The notes below the pieces were generated by a model. That model was not told where the DNA came from and ran no database searches. It saw nothing but the letters and a program-made list of their open reading frames with translations. Below, piece by piece: positions 44,101-56,297 of a stretch of 64,000 bases of DNA (its first letter is position 1; every line of letters begins with the position of its first letter). This DNA is from Spirometra erinaceieuropaei (taxonomy: Eukaryota > Platyhelminthes > Cestoda > Diphyllobothriidea > Diphyllobothriidae): the NCBI GenBank assembly GCA_902702965.1, contig CACRXP010000425.1:474028-538027 (forward strand), given 5' to 3'. The position numbers and the translations under genes were made by a program.

Positions 44101-45189
44101 TTGGCTTCACCAAGTAAATGTGTAAAATACACAGAGAGATCCGTCAACGGAACGCGGTATAAAAGCACTTCTGCGAGATCTTACTTATTGGAGAATATTT
44201 CTTAATTGCTCGAATTTATATTCTTTGTTGACTTTTGTTGTGGATGCTCATTTTGTTCATCAATGAGGTTTCAGGTCTGGGTTGGACTTCAGTTGTGGCC
44301 GGAACGACCTTCTTCATTAAAAAGAACGCCAAAACACTTGATAGTTTGGTTTATGCCTTTAGCACGTATCTTATTTTAAAGGTTTTATCAAACACATAAT
44401 ACAGAATTTGTCTTTGTGGGCAATCGAATGAAGGCACAGAAAATCTTGAAGTGTTTAACGACACTTCAAGGCCGATCTGAAACTCAGCGTAGTCCAGAAC
44501 AGACGAAAAGTGTAAATTAATTTCGATGAAGGAAAGTTCTCTTTATATGCACAAAATGGTATATTTACGATAAGGCCTGTCACTATTCGGCCTGGCAACA
44601 TGTGCTCTTATGAAACCTTTGTTCCTATGACGTTTCCATTGGCGAAATCAAGCAAATCCTGTTTCCCTTGTTGAAACGCATCTCAATCAACTGAAAAGCG
44701 TAAAGAATACCACGAATCCTCAGGAAACCGTTTTGGGGTATAGGTCCGAATTTAGGCTGTTGCAGGCCGCCGTAACTGAAATAACACTAATTCTTTAGGG
44801 ATATTTAAATTTTAGCTGCACTAAAACAGTATTTTAAACGTTATGCTATGTTTACTGTCATGTTTACTCGTTTTTTTGCATGGGAAGACATGCTGTACAT
44901 CTAAAACTGAAATTTCCACAACCACAACGCTGCTTGACCTTTTTTGACGGTTTTCTGCCTTTCTGAAAAAAACTGGCATTCCTAGACAAGGCAACATTGC
45001 CTTTAATATTTCTTTTATGTTTTTTGCATATTTTAAAGTTGTTACTTATAAACATAGACACTGGGTTCGCGTACTGGTGTCGGTTTGTGAGAGATAAGCA
45101 ATCATACGTAAATTTCGGCACCTTTTATCTGCTAGGTCACCAACTATACACTGACCCGTATTTCATGCCACGACAAATATAGTGGCGGG
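44101..45189. other. Intergenic, nothing recognised
   Basis: No supported feature. Confidence 0.35.
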
Positions 45190-45365
45190 GGGGGGGCGGA
45201 TCTCAATGGGCGTGTAGTAAATCGGCAACTGAGCGTGCCACCACACCCTGATCTCGGCACTTTTTATTGGTGCGCATTCCTGATAACGCCTGCCGGACTC
45301 CGATCTAGTCCCCCGTGTTGGTGGTCCAGCGCGTCTACCGCGTCGGTCGTTTTGGGGCAACGGGT
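45190..45365 (+). mobile_element. Dispersed repeat family R, 3' part
   Basis: CCTGATCTCGGCAC, then GATAACGCCTGCCGGACTCC, CCCCGTGTTGG and GCGTCTACCGCGTCGG follow the 3' end of the 3473 copy. A G9 run near 45183 precedes it, at the place where the full copies have a poly-G or poly-C tract. Confidence 0.65.
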
Positions 45366-46029
45366 GAACACTGTCTTAAAGGTCACATTTCTTCAAAGTT
45401 GCTCATTGGTGGGCATGTCTGTCACGTACCTAACGATAATGATTAGTGTGAGCACCTGTCTAACAACGATTACAGTTTTATACTAAACTAATAGCGTTTT
45501 TGCAGGTCTTTGAAGCAGGCAAACGATGCAATGATGGGGGCTGATCCGGAGCGACCTTTTTTTCCGGATTTTCGGCAGTTCAGTTGTATACTATCCTTAA
45601 ACATAAGTAAATTTGACAGTGTTAGGATTTTGTTCATGGTATGCTTGAGCGGATGCAGTATGTGGTTCATAAAAATACGATCCGAAGGAGTCTGTCCTGC
45701 CATCTCACCGGAGGCGATATAGAATGCATTCATAATGCTGCTGAAACAGCAAAGTCAGTCAATTAGGACTGCCCGAGTAAAACGTTTAGCGATTGGCTGA
45801 CGCACATGCTATTTGCATTTTGTCCGAATCAACGTTTTACGGCGGTCGAAATTCCTCCCCAAATTTTAACATGAAAATGACAGTAAGAGAGTAATCGCTA
45901 TAACAAGTGAAACAACGTATTTTTTCAAGGAGCAGACGTGCTGCTGATAACTTTTTAGTAAATTTGAAAGCGTATAATATCTATCCTTATGCTTGGCTAC
46001 TTGGAGTCAAACAGTGGTTAACAATTTAA
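45366..46029. other. Intergenic, nothing recognised
   Basis: No supported gene. Confidence 0.35.
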
Positions 46030-46054
46030 AGTGATGGTTTGAACTCCAGAAAAG

Positions 46055-46170
46055 TTTCCACGACGAATGTCTCTGATGACGGATCCGAGTGAGAATCCGA
46101 AACGACTGGCCAATAAATTTCTTGTTCCAGTGATCGCATCTTCGTCTTCTGAATATATCTAGCGTTCCCT
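46055..46170 (+). ncRNA. Hammerhead-like copy 2
   Basis: CTGATGA (46073-46079), one C, GGATCC, loop GAGTGA, GAATCC, then GAAAC (46099). Five of six stem positions pair. The upstream triplet has decayed to ACGAC, so cleavage is unlikely. Downstream, TTGTTCCAGTGATCGCATC and TCTTCGTCTTC match the tail of the 31.6 kb element. Confidence 0.6.
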
Positions 46171-46702
46171 CATGGGAACATGAAGGGCCATCTCTGAAAG
46201 CAGCTACTTCCGTTCCCATTTTGGCCCTTCACTGATTTTCTCCTTGGAGAGGTCTTTTACTTGCTGCTCTTCTGGCATAAAGGACGGACGTCAGAGCCGA
46301 GATGACATTTTTTCCTAGTACTTTTTTAAGAATTTCCCTTTTTCGAATCTTCTCTCTTGAATGTTTGACAGGGTGGAAATTTTACCACAAATCCCCGGTT
46401 CACTTACTAGGAATATCCGCTTGAATTTCGGAGGGTGTTTCCTGCTGGAGCATTAAGAGTGAAACGAACGGTTGTGGAGGGATGCTCACAGACCACGTTA
46501 CGGAACTCACTCGTCCAGTTGTGCCTTGGGATTCCCTCTCGAGCCCCGCCAGCTGCCGCAGAATAGGATTTCTGACAGAAAATACTGACTCGAACCGCCA
46601 TTTCTAGCTTGTTAACCGTCGTCAATCAGTCATACTCAACCCCAGGGTATGCGAAGCCCGAGGCCTGAACTCGCGACACACAACTGTTAATACACCTGAT
46701 AG

Positions 46703-46875
46703 CAACCGACAGGACAGCAAGCCCGTGGCTCAGTGGTTAGGGTCTTGGACTTCTAACCAACAGCCTGCGAGTTCGAGTCCCGGGGGTTACATACCCCGTG
46801 GTTGGGCATGGCTGGCTGATGGCGGCTAACGAGCCAGAAATGACCATTCCAGTCTTCCTTGTCCTTATCGATAAT
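46703..46875 (+). mobile_element. tRNA-derived SINE, best copy
   Basis: Head GCAACCGACAGGACAGC, A box TGGCTCAGTGG (46726-46736) and B box GTTCGAGTCC (46771-46780) at tRNA-like spacing. Then the non-tRNA body GGCTGGCTGATGG...GCCAGAAATG and a tail with CCTTGTCCTTATCG. It is the cleanest family member here and the reference for the others. Confidence 0.85.
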
Positions 46876-47169
46876 GCAGCTGATAATATTTCAGCCCTTT
46901 GGTCTCATAACTAACTATGTTAACTTGTTGTAAATCCTCCGGGAGAAACCTCCTGCAGATTTGGCAGGGCGCGTTACTGGGTTTTAGTTTGCACTTATGC
47001 TGTCTGTATGGTAGATCAGGCGAAAGCTCCAAAAAACGGTTAGAGACTTATCAGCATGTAAGGCTTCACGGATCAATAATCATCTACGAAAGTACTTAAA
47101 AAACCACCAAAGCGGAACGTGGCCTATTTCGCTTACGTTAAAATGTCCTACTATGGTCGGAGGAAAATG
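46876..47169. other. Spacer, nothing recognised
   Basis: May contain eroded LINE sequence upstream of the RT tail. Nothing firm. Confidence 0.35.
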
Positions 47170-47785
47170 GTCTCCTAATGAACAACCAAAAATCAGTTCA
47201 GTGTATTTTCCGACTGCGGCCCTCTCATTATCCTGAATCCTCTGACATTCTTCCTAACGAAGTATCCTCTTTCAGGTACCTCGGCGTTACTTTGTCCTCA
47301 AATCTTTCATTCTCCCTGCATATTGAGTCCCTATTTATTAAATTTCGTAAACTTCTTTACTACATACGTCCTTTACTTTCCTACCACACACCTCAACCCT
47401 TAGTCTGGCGATTCATCGATGCCTGCATTCTTCTTCTTATCCTATACTGCTCTCATGTCATTTTTGCTGCTTTGCTAAGAAAGGATCTTTTAATTTTGAA
47501 ACGAGTCCTTCGCATGCTCTCTTCTGCTGCTGCTGTTTCTTGTCTTTTTTAGTTGACACTATCTTACAACGACACTTCAATGCGGTCAACCAATTTGCTT
47601 GTCGAATTCTAGATGGCGTTGCCCATCCCTTGCATTCTGATCCTATTTCTGCGAAGTCTTCCCCCCGATGCGCCGCAGCTTCCGACTTATGTCTTGTCGC
47701 ACATCGGCTTTTCGAGCTTCTGTATTGCCATTCCTGGCGCGTTATCTTACATGCGAAGAGATCGAAATACAGAAGCTAAGACTTG
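47170..47785 (+). pseudogene. CR1/jockey-like LINE, RT C-terminal fragment
   Basis: The frame 47178-47552 reads SSFRYLGVTLSSNLSFSLHI, RKLLYYIRPLLSYHTP, WRFIDACILLLILYCSHVIF and LLILKRVLRML. This is the thumb and C-terminal region of a non-LTR retrotransposon RT. It continues in another frame from 47540 (DTILQRHFNAVNQFA, HPLHSDPISAKSSPRCA), so there is one frameshift near 47540 and a stop at the end of the first part. Endonuclease and palm are absent. An LINE of this kind may mobilise the SINE family next to it, but their 3' ends could not be matched. Confidence 0.85.
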
Positions 47786-47926
47786 AACCGTCCTCATAAT
47801 AGTCGTTCCTTTTGTGTTAAACTTTTTGACTCTTGAATAATCTATTAACTTATTTACTGCCGATAGTGAATGGGGCCAATTTTTTGCTGAAAATTTTGAA
47901 TTTATGCTTTCAAAATAAAGCGAATT

Positions 47927-47957
47927 CCTCTCTCTCTCTCTCCCTCTCTCTCTCTCG
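47927..47957. repeat. (CT)n microsatellite
   Basis: TCTC repeat with one CCCT interruption. Confidence 0.9.
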
Positions 47958-48179
47958 TTTTTACGAATACCGTTTTCTCACCTGTGTCTGAGAGAGGCCT
48001 AGTTATTAGGAACAGTTTAATTTTTTCAATGTCATCCTTGTGTATTCGGTCAAAATTCACATTAAAGGTTGATGAAGCAATGAAACGCATGCTGAAACTT
48101 AAATACGTCTTTTTACTGCGGTAGGGGGAGACGCTCACCGATCAGGCTGCGGAACGTGTTCGTCCCGTTATGCCCTGGG

Positions 48180-48380
48180 ACTGCATCTCAGGCCCTCACA
48201 GGCAGTCGCATAATACAAGTCATTTCTGACTTCTTAGTAATTTTCAGCCAGCCCTACCCAACCCCATGTTTACAGGCACCTGGAGCCGAAACCTGTGTTC
48301 TTTTGGTTATTCCGCTTTAGTAATGCCAACGCTCTAACCAACAAGACAAGGCCTCCTTGTCCTGTCAGTTGTGATTGGGC
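48180..48380 (-). mobile_element. tRNA-derived SINE, copy 5
   Basis: Minus strand: AACTGACAGGACAAGGAGGC head, TTGTTGGTTAGAGCG A-box area, GGTTTCGGCTCC B-box remnant, then GGTTGGGTAGGGCTGGCTGA and AAGTCAGAAATGAC body. Confidence 0.75.
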
Positions 48381-50084
48381 AAGACTGACAGGCGACTGTC
48401 ATCCCGGTCTCCCTTGCCTTTGTCGACACTACCTTCTTTTCGTTTAATAATTCTTCCTGGTGAGGGGGTGGATTTGAGAATGGAGGGAATTCGGCTTATC
48501 TGGGTCTTAAAACTAAATGGAACTCTATCTATACACCAGTGGTCAACGAGCCTTGAAGTACTACAACGTATGTTCTTTTAACACTTTAAACTGTAAATTA
48601 AATCCCTGCAATTTATCACTATCCTTAAAAAACACAACATGAGGTTAGCGTTCTCTTAGATAATGCAATGAATTGGAACGTTGCTTGTAAGGTGGTGCGT
48701 CATTTAAAAGGTGGTTCAAATGCCCTTTGTAGATTCACCTGTTAAATACAATTTGCGACAACCTTTACTGGTCGGGGCGTACTCTGGACACAAGTCTGAC
48801 TCCTACTAAATGGAGGACCTTTGATTCACGATGTCAACTCCCATAGGCCTTACATTTTGCTTCATTCAAGTGTCTACAAGTACAACTTTTGACTTTCGAA
48901 AGAGGCCATTTATGCCCCGTTTTGTCGGATAATGTTGACTGCACATGCCAAATTGATGAAAATCATTTATTTCTGTCATTCCTGCAGAACTCGGTGCAAA
49001 GCACAGGGACAACAAACAGCAAATTTTTGGACTGCTTACTTCCATCGCTTAATGTCACCACTGAGGGGTCTGTCGGATTAATTTTAACCTCCAAGGATAT
49101 GTGTTCGCCGAATTGGACTTTTTTAACATTACTATCTTATTATCGCTTGATTGCAGGTTATTTTCACATAATTAAAACACCCCGAGCCGGAGTATTCCCA
49201 AATGCCCTTTGTTCACTGCCACTAATTTTTCCATCATCATGCTAACCTTCTGTTCCTGGGCAGACCGAGTTGAGGATTTTTTATTCAGGGAACAGCTTTA
49301 GTCAGCTGGAAGATACTTCCTACCATCAGTACGGCGTCCCATTACTCGGCATCACGCTGCATATGCACGGACTTTTCCTGAGATTCGGATGAGCTAAAGG
49401 CCTAATCTACAGCAATACGATGGAGTTCGCAGCTTGTTATGGACTAACTATAAAAAATGGACTCATGTTTAGCTACTTTTGCATCCCTCAGTGTTCTTAG
49501 TGACTTAGAAGTGATTGTCCATATGAGAAATGTAGTGGCCATTCTCTCACGACTGTAGAGAATATTGGGGAATACTTTTGCAGCTGAAAGCGCTAACTCC
49601 AGGCCAGTCCAGTGGATGATTGGGGAGTTGGTAAGTATTCAATGGCTGAAAAATGGTATCAATGTTAGCCTCGCCCCCTTTATAGCCGACGGTTGTATGA
49701 CTATGCTTTGCTATGGGTGTTCAATTAGTCGGATTTTTGTAATTGACAGAAAGGACGGTTACCAATTGTATTCCACCCAGCAAGCCTATATATTGTATGC
49801 TTTTATCAAATGGACAATGAAGGCAACGGAAAATGCTAATAAAATATTTATGGTGACCAGAAGCAATAACTGACGTGATTAAGTAAACTGCAGTCATCCG
49901 TTCAGTTAGTAGAAATCCCAAGTTAAGCATTATTTTCAATAATGGGCGCAGTGATAAGAGATCCCCTCGCATGCGGTAGGAGTTGCAACAAATTAAGGTC
50001 TAAAGCAAGGATTACAAAATCAAACCTTGAACCGTCTTAGGGTTGTGAAAACACCCATAGAAGAATTTAGAAGAATTCCTGGCG
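48381..50084. other. Intergenic, nothing recognised
   Basis: Frames of about 100-118 codons near 48889-49245 and 49565-49873 carry no domain or splice evidence. Confidence 0.35.
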
Positions 50085-50830
50085 AACATACGTTTGCTTT
50101 CGATGAATTTACATTAAGCCAGTGCTTTTATATTGGTAATGGTACCAAGTAAAACACGCGGGCAACAAGAGAAATGGGGGTAATGTTCATCTTTTCACAT
50201 AATTGGGGGGCTGGGAGATAGAGGAGCATAGTAAGAGACGGCAAGTATCAGTTTCGTCGAGTGATGACAATTTATGTGGATGAAGGGATGATTGGAAGGA
50301 ACTGTATCAGGGGTAGGGGATGCCTTGGCCATGGTGAATGAGGAACTCGCACGAGGCTCTACTGTGCTCACAAGACTAGCTCGCGTAATCTGATGGTAGT
50401 CGCTTCTGCTGCTGCTAGCAGACACGATCCAGTAGCTTAGGGTGGCTCGGTGGGACCCTGTAAATCACACGGAGGACTTCTTTGAGCTTCATTCGAAATC
50501 CGAAATCAATGGCGTTGCTTGTGCTCCTAATTTCGTCCCTTACCAGCCATGCCGGGAGGCGTTCCCATGTTCTTTCGAATGGGCGCTGACTCGTGAGAGT
50601 AATATAACCTGCTCCACAGGAGCAAGTAAACGAGTAAATGCACATAGACATTGTCTCCGATGGCAACCTGTCTCTACCATCTCCGTCAAAATATGGTTAG
50701 TTGGGAATAACACTCGTAATCTTGCTGCTAGAAAGGCCCGTGAAACTATTATTCCGTCAGAATACCCGTCATCGCGAGGCGGATCCCTCATCTTTTAAAG
50801 CCCCTCGTCGATACTATCTACCGAGGCATC
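50085..50830 (-). pseudogene. Penelope-like PLE-1, endonuclease and 3' end (copy E)
   Basis: The minus strand gives MSMCIYSFTCSCGAGYI at about 50650, then RLPAWLVRDEIRS, EVLRVIYRVPPSHPKLL, and in another frame the SRSDYHQITRASLVSTVEPRA tail. This is the GIY-YIG domain of PLE-1. Connector scraps (SQPSYILTEMV-like) lie upstream to about 50830. Frameshifts separate the pieces. The 3' terminal motif is at 50085-50120. Confidence 0.85.
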
Positions 50831-51289
50831 CACAAACCTGTAGAAATAAGTAGATACAAATGTCGAATTATGAATGAAACTTTTCCGAAACAGCGAATCA
50901 TGCTAAATCCGTCATGGATTTTAAAGTAACATCCGCGAGTTTACATCCCTTAAACCTGTTGTCAAATGCCCATTGACTTTATCGGTTTTTCATATTCTGG
51001 CCGTTCCCTTTCAAATTATAAATGGCTATTGAATAGGCGCATAGGTGCATCAAATAATTTAGCTTCTGATATTAAAAAAATTGAAGGAAACGCCTAGTGC
51101 ATTTTCATAGATAAAAGCTGCGGGTACAGACAGTATGGTCCAACAATTTCGGTTGGGTTTTATTGTCGCAGCAGGCAGTTGACGGCTCTGCGTGTGAGTT
51201 TCTCAGGTCGTCGCCCTGACGGTCAAATTGGGACCAGAAAATCTAACACTTCTCGAATCACGAATGAAGGCGAAATTTCGAGTTCCAGG
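50831..51289. other. Intergenic, nothing recognised
   Basis: No supported gene. Confidence 0.35.
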
Positions 51290-51324
51290 TGTATAACTGC
51301 CGCTTGTCCTGTTTCTGCCACTAC

Positions 51325-51440
51325 CTCTGACGATGGACTCCTGTACGAGTCTGAAAGCTCAGGACAATAAACGAAGTGTTCCGGTGCTCGACTTTTCTTC
51401 TTCACTTCTCGTATCGTTACGGTGTCAAGATAACAACCTT
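51325..51440 (+). ncRNA. Hammerhead-like copy 3
   Basis: CTGACGA (51327-51333), one T, GGACTC, loop CTGTAC, GAGTCT, GAAA. All six stem II positions pair, one as G-U, with a sequence different from the 31.7 kb copy. The CTTTTCTTCTTCACTTCTCG tail and ACGGTGTC further on match the 31.6 kb element. No clear cleavage triplet upstream. The plus frame also reads TSDDG...ESESSGQ and a stop here. Confidence 0.55.
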
Positions 51441-53522
51441 ATAAATGGCCTATTCCCCTCTGAATTGGGAAATCATGCCTATTTTCCAAAAATAGTTGAC
51501 CCAAAGCGGACCTTGTAACCGAATCAATTTCCTGGATTCATGCGATAAATGAAAACTCAAGCGTTGGGTCGTTGGTGCCAAGAACAATTTTCGGCCCTTA
51601 GGGACGGTACGGTTACTTAGAAATCTCTCCCTGCAAGCAGACTTCCAAAGTCAGGAAACTGTAAATTGTAGATACTTTATCAAACCATAGACATGCTCTT
51701 AAACTTTGAGTTCTGGGGAGTTTGTGACCGCCTACTCGGCGTGACAACGACTGAAACCCTCTTGTCAGCTGAGTGTTTGCACTGCGTATGCATCTCGGCA
51801 TTCGGCTTGCCGGCATCTTGATACTTTGGTCATCAGGTATTGGTCACAGCCGGAAGAAACCTCGGGCACGCGCACGAACCTCGTGCTTTTGCAGCACCCT
51901 TGAGCCGCTGGTGCGCTGTATTGCGGCAGCGGAGGTTGCCCTACCAACTCTGTCCCTTTGGCTTTTAAGTTAAGAAACCTCTCATTGTTGACAGCCGCAC
52001 ACCAACAGTTGGTGATGCCGACGTAATCGGAAGCGGAGCTGTGTCCCTGCTGGTTTTAGGTCGTTCAAACAAGGATCAGAACGGAAAAAGAGTGCCCAGG
52101 GGCTGAAGATTGGGACAAAACCCCAACAAGCCTACTTGCTCCATCTAATTCTTTTTGGTGTTGCCTATCGCACCTCAACAAGTACTTCAGGGTGGGTTTG
52201 ACAGTATTCTAAGTATCCAGTCCCCAGATTTTTTAATCTGCAGACAAGGGTGGTCATTCTACCGCAGTGCTAAATGTAAGAACAAAAATTGGCCATCTCC
52301 GGTTGGGCTATGTAACTATTACCCGAGTCATGTCGCAGCGACCAACTCTCCCATTAGAATATTTAATTATTTTTAGGCCTCAGGGTATTCTAGTTTCGTC
52401 GTCAGGTGTTCAGTCGCGAGGGTTAGTCAGAACTGCGACTGACAAAAATGATCGCTTACTAAGCCCAAAATGTCTGCCCTCCGACGTCTCTGATTAAAGG
52501 TAAGCTAAACGATTTTGAAGACTGTAGAGAAAAGGATGCTAATCGTGCTTTTCACTGACGGTATTTATTTTATTGTCTGCGAGATCTGTGGCAGTAGAAC
52601 TTACGAGTGCGTCATGAACTTCATGTGGAGGCTGTCCTCAACAGCGTTCGAACCCTGAAAAGCGAGCATTGATTCCAGTCGACCGCGTTCCGCCTTGTGG
52701 TCACAAATCGCCGCACAATGTTGCACGTTTTTCTTGAACATAGGTCCCGGATGGACCCTGTGGAGTGCCGGGATCAGATCATGCAGCCGCTAATCCTCAC
52801 TGGATTTAACAGAATTTCTTGAATCAGCCAGAAGTCATCTTCACACAGAATGGACCCTCCTTAAAGAACCTGCATAGTCTAAAATTGGTCGCCAAAAGAC
52901 CCAAATTTTGACCGAAAATAAGTGGCCAATCAGTTCCCGAGATCTCAAACTCGTGGTGTACTCAATCTGGCTTATATTCAGGCCAAAGTTAATGAGTCTC
53001 TGCTCCCGAATCATGAGTTCCTGAGGCTGCTCGTGTCGAAGGTGTAGGAAAGCATGCTGCCGTCCTATATATGCAACATGTGCTCAGAGTTTCGGTTCAG
53101 ATGTGAGGACATGCTCCAGTTCGCTGCCAAGTATATTAATTGTTATGCCCTGAAGTTCAGCGTTTTTGGTCGCAAACAGCAGGCCCAACACAGCTATTTC
53201 CTCGATCTCTCAAATCTTTGCAGGATTATCCCTGTAACAGAAATAGGAACAGAAGGAAGTTCTGGATGTTCTAGGGAAAACGCTGATACTGGCAGACTAC
53301 AAATATGAACAGCTTTACTTGGGTTGAATTGAAAATTTCCAGAAAAAAATACATCCACCAAGTGAGCCTCCAAACTTAAGCGGCAAACTAAATTCCTCCG
53401 GATTGAATAGGTTTACAGTACATTTTCTGAATTGAACTCATAAGAAAACGAATAATTTACTTATTTAGTCCCTAATGTATGCATTAGGCAGCACTCTCTC
53501 GCACGCCTAGCTATGGGACTTA
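51441..53522. other. Intergenic, nothing recognised
   Basis: Several frames of 60-84 codons, none supported. A GC-richer patch lies at 51770-51960. Confidence 0.35.
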
Positions 53523-54514
53523 CAGAAGATGTGCTAACTCATGAAATGTCAACCAAAATTTCGAAATGCGTTCTCGTTTCGAAAAGATAAATTAAGTAAT
53601 GTTGTAAAACTAATCATGATGCAGCATAAATCTATAATGATCCAGTTACCTCAGGGTGTCGGCTTTCGAAAGAACTTATTTTCGGCTGCATGCAAGATCT
53701 ATACTCTACAAAAATGGCTACTTAAGCAGTATGTAATTATCTCATTGATTTTCGATGCCCTTGAAAATTCAGTTATATTTCATGGAAAACATGCATAACA
53801 ATATTCATTCTTTTACTTATTCGGTAGAAAATCACGTCTTCTTACAATTTCATACTCAAAAGAAGAGTATAATTCGGTTTTAAAAACTTTTCTAATTCCC
53901 GAATAATTTTGAACCCGACCTGCCGTTTCACTCGCATTCAGGGTTTCAAAACTACAAGCTGCATATTTTCTGTGTACGGAAAACCATCCATTCCTCTACG
54001 GTGTTAAGAGGAGATCATATGAGGTTCATAAAATTAAGCAGTGGATTTGAGCAATATTGTTAACTTTACAAGCCACATTCTTAAAGGCAGATACATGACG
54101 TTTCATGAACGGCAATTTAACGGTATTAAAAAATCTCACAATTAGAAACTTTTTAAAAGCCGAATTATACTCTTCTTTAGAGTATGAAATTGTAAGAAGA
54201 CGTGATTTTCTACCGAATAAGTAAAAGAATGAATATTGTTATGCATGTTTTCCATGAAATATAACTGAATTTTCAAGGGCATCGAAAATCAATGAGATAA
54301 TTACATACTGCTTAAGTAGCCATTTTTGTAGAGTATAGATCTTGCATGCAGCCGAAAATAAGTTCTTTCGAAAGCCGACACCCTGAAGTAACTGGATCAT
54401 TATAGATTTATGCTGCATCATGATTAGTTTTACAACATTACTTAATTTATCTTTTCGAAACGAGAACGCATTTCGAAATTTTGGTTGACATTTCATGAGT
54501 CAGCACATCTACTG
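53523..54514. mobile_element. Palindromic MITE family A, best copy
   Basis: 992 bp, TA-flanked (53521-53522 and 54515-54516), with inverted ends CAGAAGATGTGCTAACTC and its complement. The arms are so similar that the frames at 53541-53798 (plus) and 54239-54496 (minus) encode the same 85-residue peptide except for one residue. The peptide starts MKCQPKFRNAFSFRK and has no known domain, so it is most likely a by-product of the arms. The element would fold into a hairpin of nearly 500 bp. Confidence 0.9.
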
Positions 54515-54516
54515 TA

Positions 54517-55195
54517 ACTGTACTATGATAATGAAAAAATGGTTTACGCAAAAATTTAAAAAGTCTTTTTGATTGGCACAAAACAACGCCCATTTTGAGG
54601 TTACAATTTTAACCTTGTTTGCCTTCTAGGCTGGCGGTCGAGGATGTTACAAGGGGGAAAGTTTAAGGACAATTAAAACAGCAAAAAATCGTTTCATTTA
54701 AGAAATAAAATCGAACCAGACTTCCTCAAAACCTCCCCCTAAGCTTCTGTCTGTCGGAGTTATCCAAGTTGTTCAGGAGGAAGGGGATATGGCGGATTTC
54801 GTTATTGCTAACTTCACCGTTCCGACGGCTTTTGTAAATTGTTGGGGACACCATCGTTTGAATTGGGGTGATAATTGAAAATTTGAGGGCTCCTCTGTAG
54901 GAAGCATCAAACAGAACTGTTCTGGATGGAGTTGGTCTGACGTCGTGATAGGTGGCCGAACCCTCCATGACACTGCTTGGATCCGCCAGCTAATGATTAT
55001 TAGAGTGAAGATTGCATGTGCATGAGTTGAAGAGTAGCGAAGAAGATCTCCGCAACGACAGCTTCACGTTCCTTTCATCCAACCAACGAAAAAACCACCG
55101 GGATGGCCACAGGTGGGGTAACTAATCGGCCAACAAGCCCCCATCTACGAGTGACGCAGTACGATTGGGTTCCACTCCTGACTGAACCAGACTAT
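54517..55195. other. Intergenic, nothing recognised
   Basis: No supported gene. Confidence 0.35.
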
Positions 55196-55430
55196 ACACA
55201 CATCAGTTCGACCGTCACGAACAGCGATGTCCACCATGTGTCCTACAGCATGGTGGGCGCAGTACGGTGACCTGTGGATGAGCTAGTTTACAGTGATCGT
55301 GAACTTGTGCAGCACCTGTCACACTCTCACCTCCCTCACCCACATAGGGCGGGTGGCTAGACAGAGACGGGCTTCAGGGGAGTGGCTAACAAAGCTTAAC
55401 AGCCAATCTACGCCGGACCTACGCGATCTG
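55196..55430 (+). mobile_element. Dispersed repeat family R, 5' part
   Basis: CATCAGTTCGACCGTCACG, ATGTCCACCATGTGTCC, GCAGTACGGTGACC and CACCTGTCACACTCTCACC in family order. Flanking sequence to 55640 matches the flank of the 10.6-11.3 kb copy. Confidence 0.7.
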
Positions 55431-55640
55431 GTCTTCACACCATAAGCTAGGCTTTCACCGAAGCAGGGGGGGACCCTGGTACCATCTGATTGGGAGTACC
55501 ATAGGGGTCACACCCAGAAGAGGCCATTGCAGCCTGAGCTTCCATCCTGACAGAAGGATCGAGTTATCCAGTCATTTGACAGCCCTCCAAGCCACGACTT
55601 TTGATAATGGGGACGCGTTGAAGTGATGTGGGGAGAGAGT

Positions 55641-56297
55641 CCCTAGGATCGACCTCACGCCCTCTCCCTTCTCCCACTCACTATCCGAGCCGGTCAGGGG
55701 TCTGATGCTGTGATTGGACGCAAGCGGTTTGCGGCGTGAAGCCTGCGTCTAGGCCTTATGGGATCCGCGGGTTCTGCGTAACCTTTTTTTAATGTGCGTC
55801 GTTGTCCCCATTTGGCCCGTGCTCTAGAGCTCAGCCTATTGTTCGGGCACACACGCACACGCGGGGGCGAGACGCGCTTGTTAGTACTGATCTGGCTTAG
55901 TCATCCAGCTAGCCAGCGAAAACTTATACCGAGTCTCCGCGCTCGGTACAATGTAGTGGAAACACAGTCCCTAGGATCGACCTCACGCCCTCTCCCTTCT
56001 CCCACTCACTATCCGAGCCGGTCAGGGGTCTGATGCTGTGATTGGACGCAAGCGGTTTGCGGCGTGAAGCCTGCGTCTAGGCCTTATGGGATCCGCGGGT
56101 TCTGCGTAACCTTTTTTTTAATGTGCGTCGTTGTCCCCATTTGGCCCGTGCTCTAGAGCTCAGCCTATTGTTCGGGCACACACGCACACGCGGGGGCGAG
56201 ACGCGCTTGTTAGTACTGATCTGGCTTAGTCATCCAGCTAGCCAGCGAAAACTTATACCGAGTCTCCGCGCTCGGTACAATGTAGTGGAAACACAGA
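55641..56297 (+). repeat. Near-perfect tandem duplication, 328 bp unit x2
   Basis: Units are 55641-55968 and 55969-56297, beginning CCCTAGGATCGACCTCACGC and ending GTGGAAACACAG. By eye they differ only in a T run (7 versus 8). Each unit contains a short CA/CG-alternating tract (CACACACGCACACGCG). The 79-82 codon frames inside are simply duplicated with the unit. Confidence 0.95.

Noticed and set aside
52390..52410. CTGACGACGAAAC on the minus strand as a further hammerhead
   Set aside because: There is no room for stem II between CTGACGA and GAAAC, and the flanks do not match the family.
53541..54496. Two near-identical 85-residue peptides on opposite strands as a gene pair
   Set aside because: They are mirror images of the palindromic MITE arms; other copies do not keep the frame.
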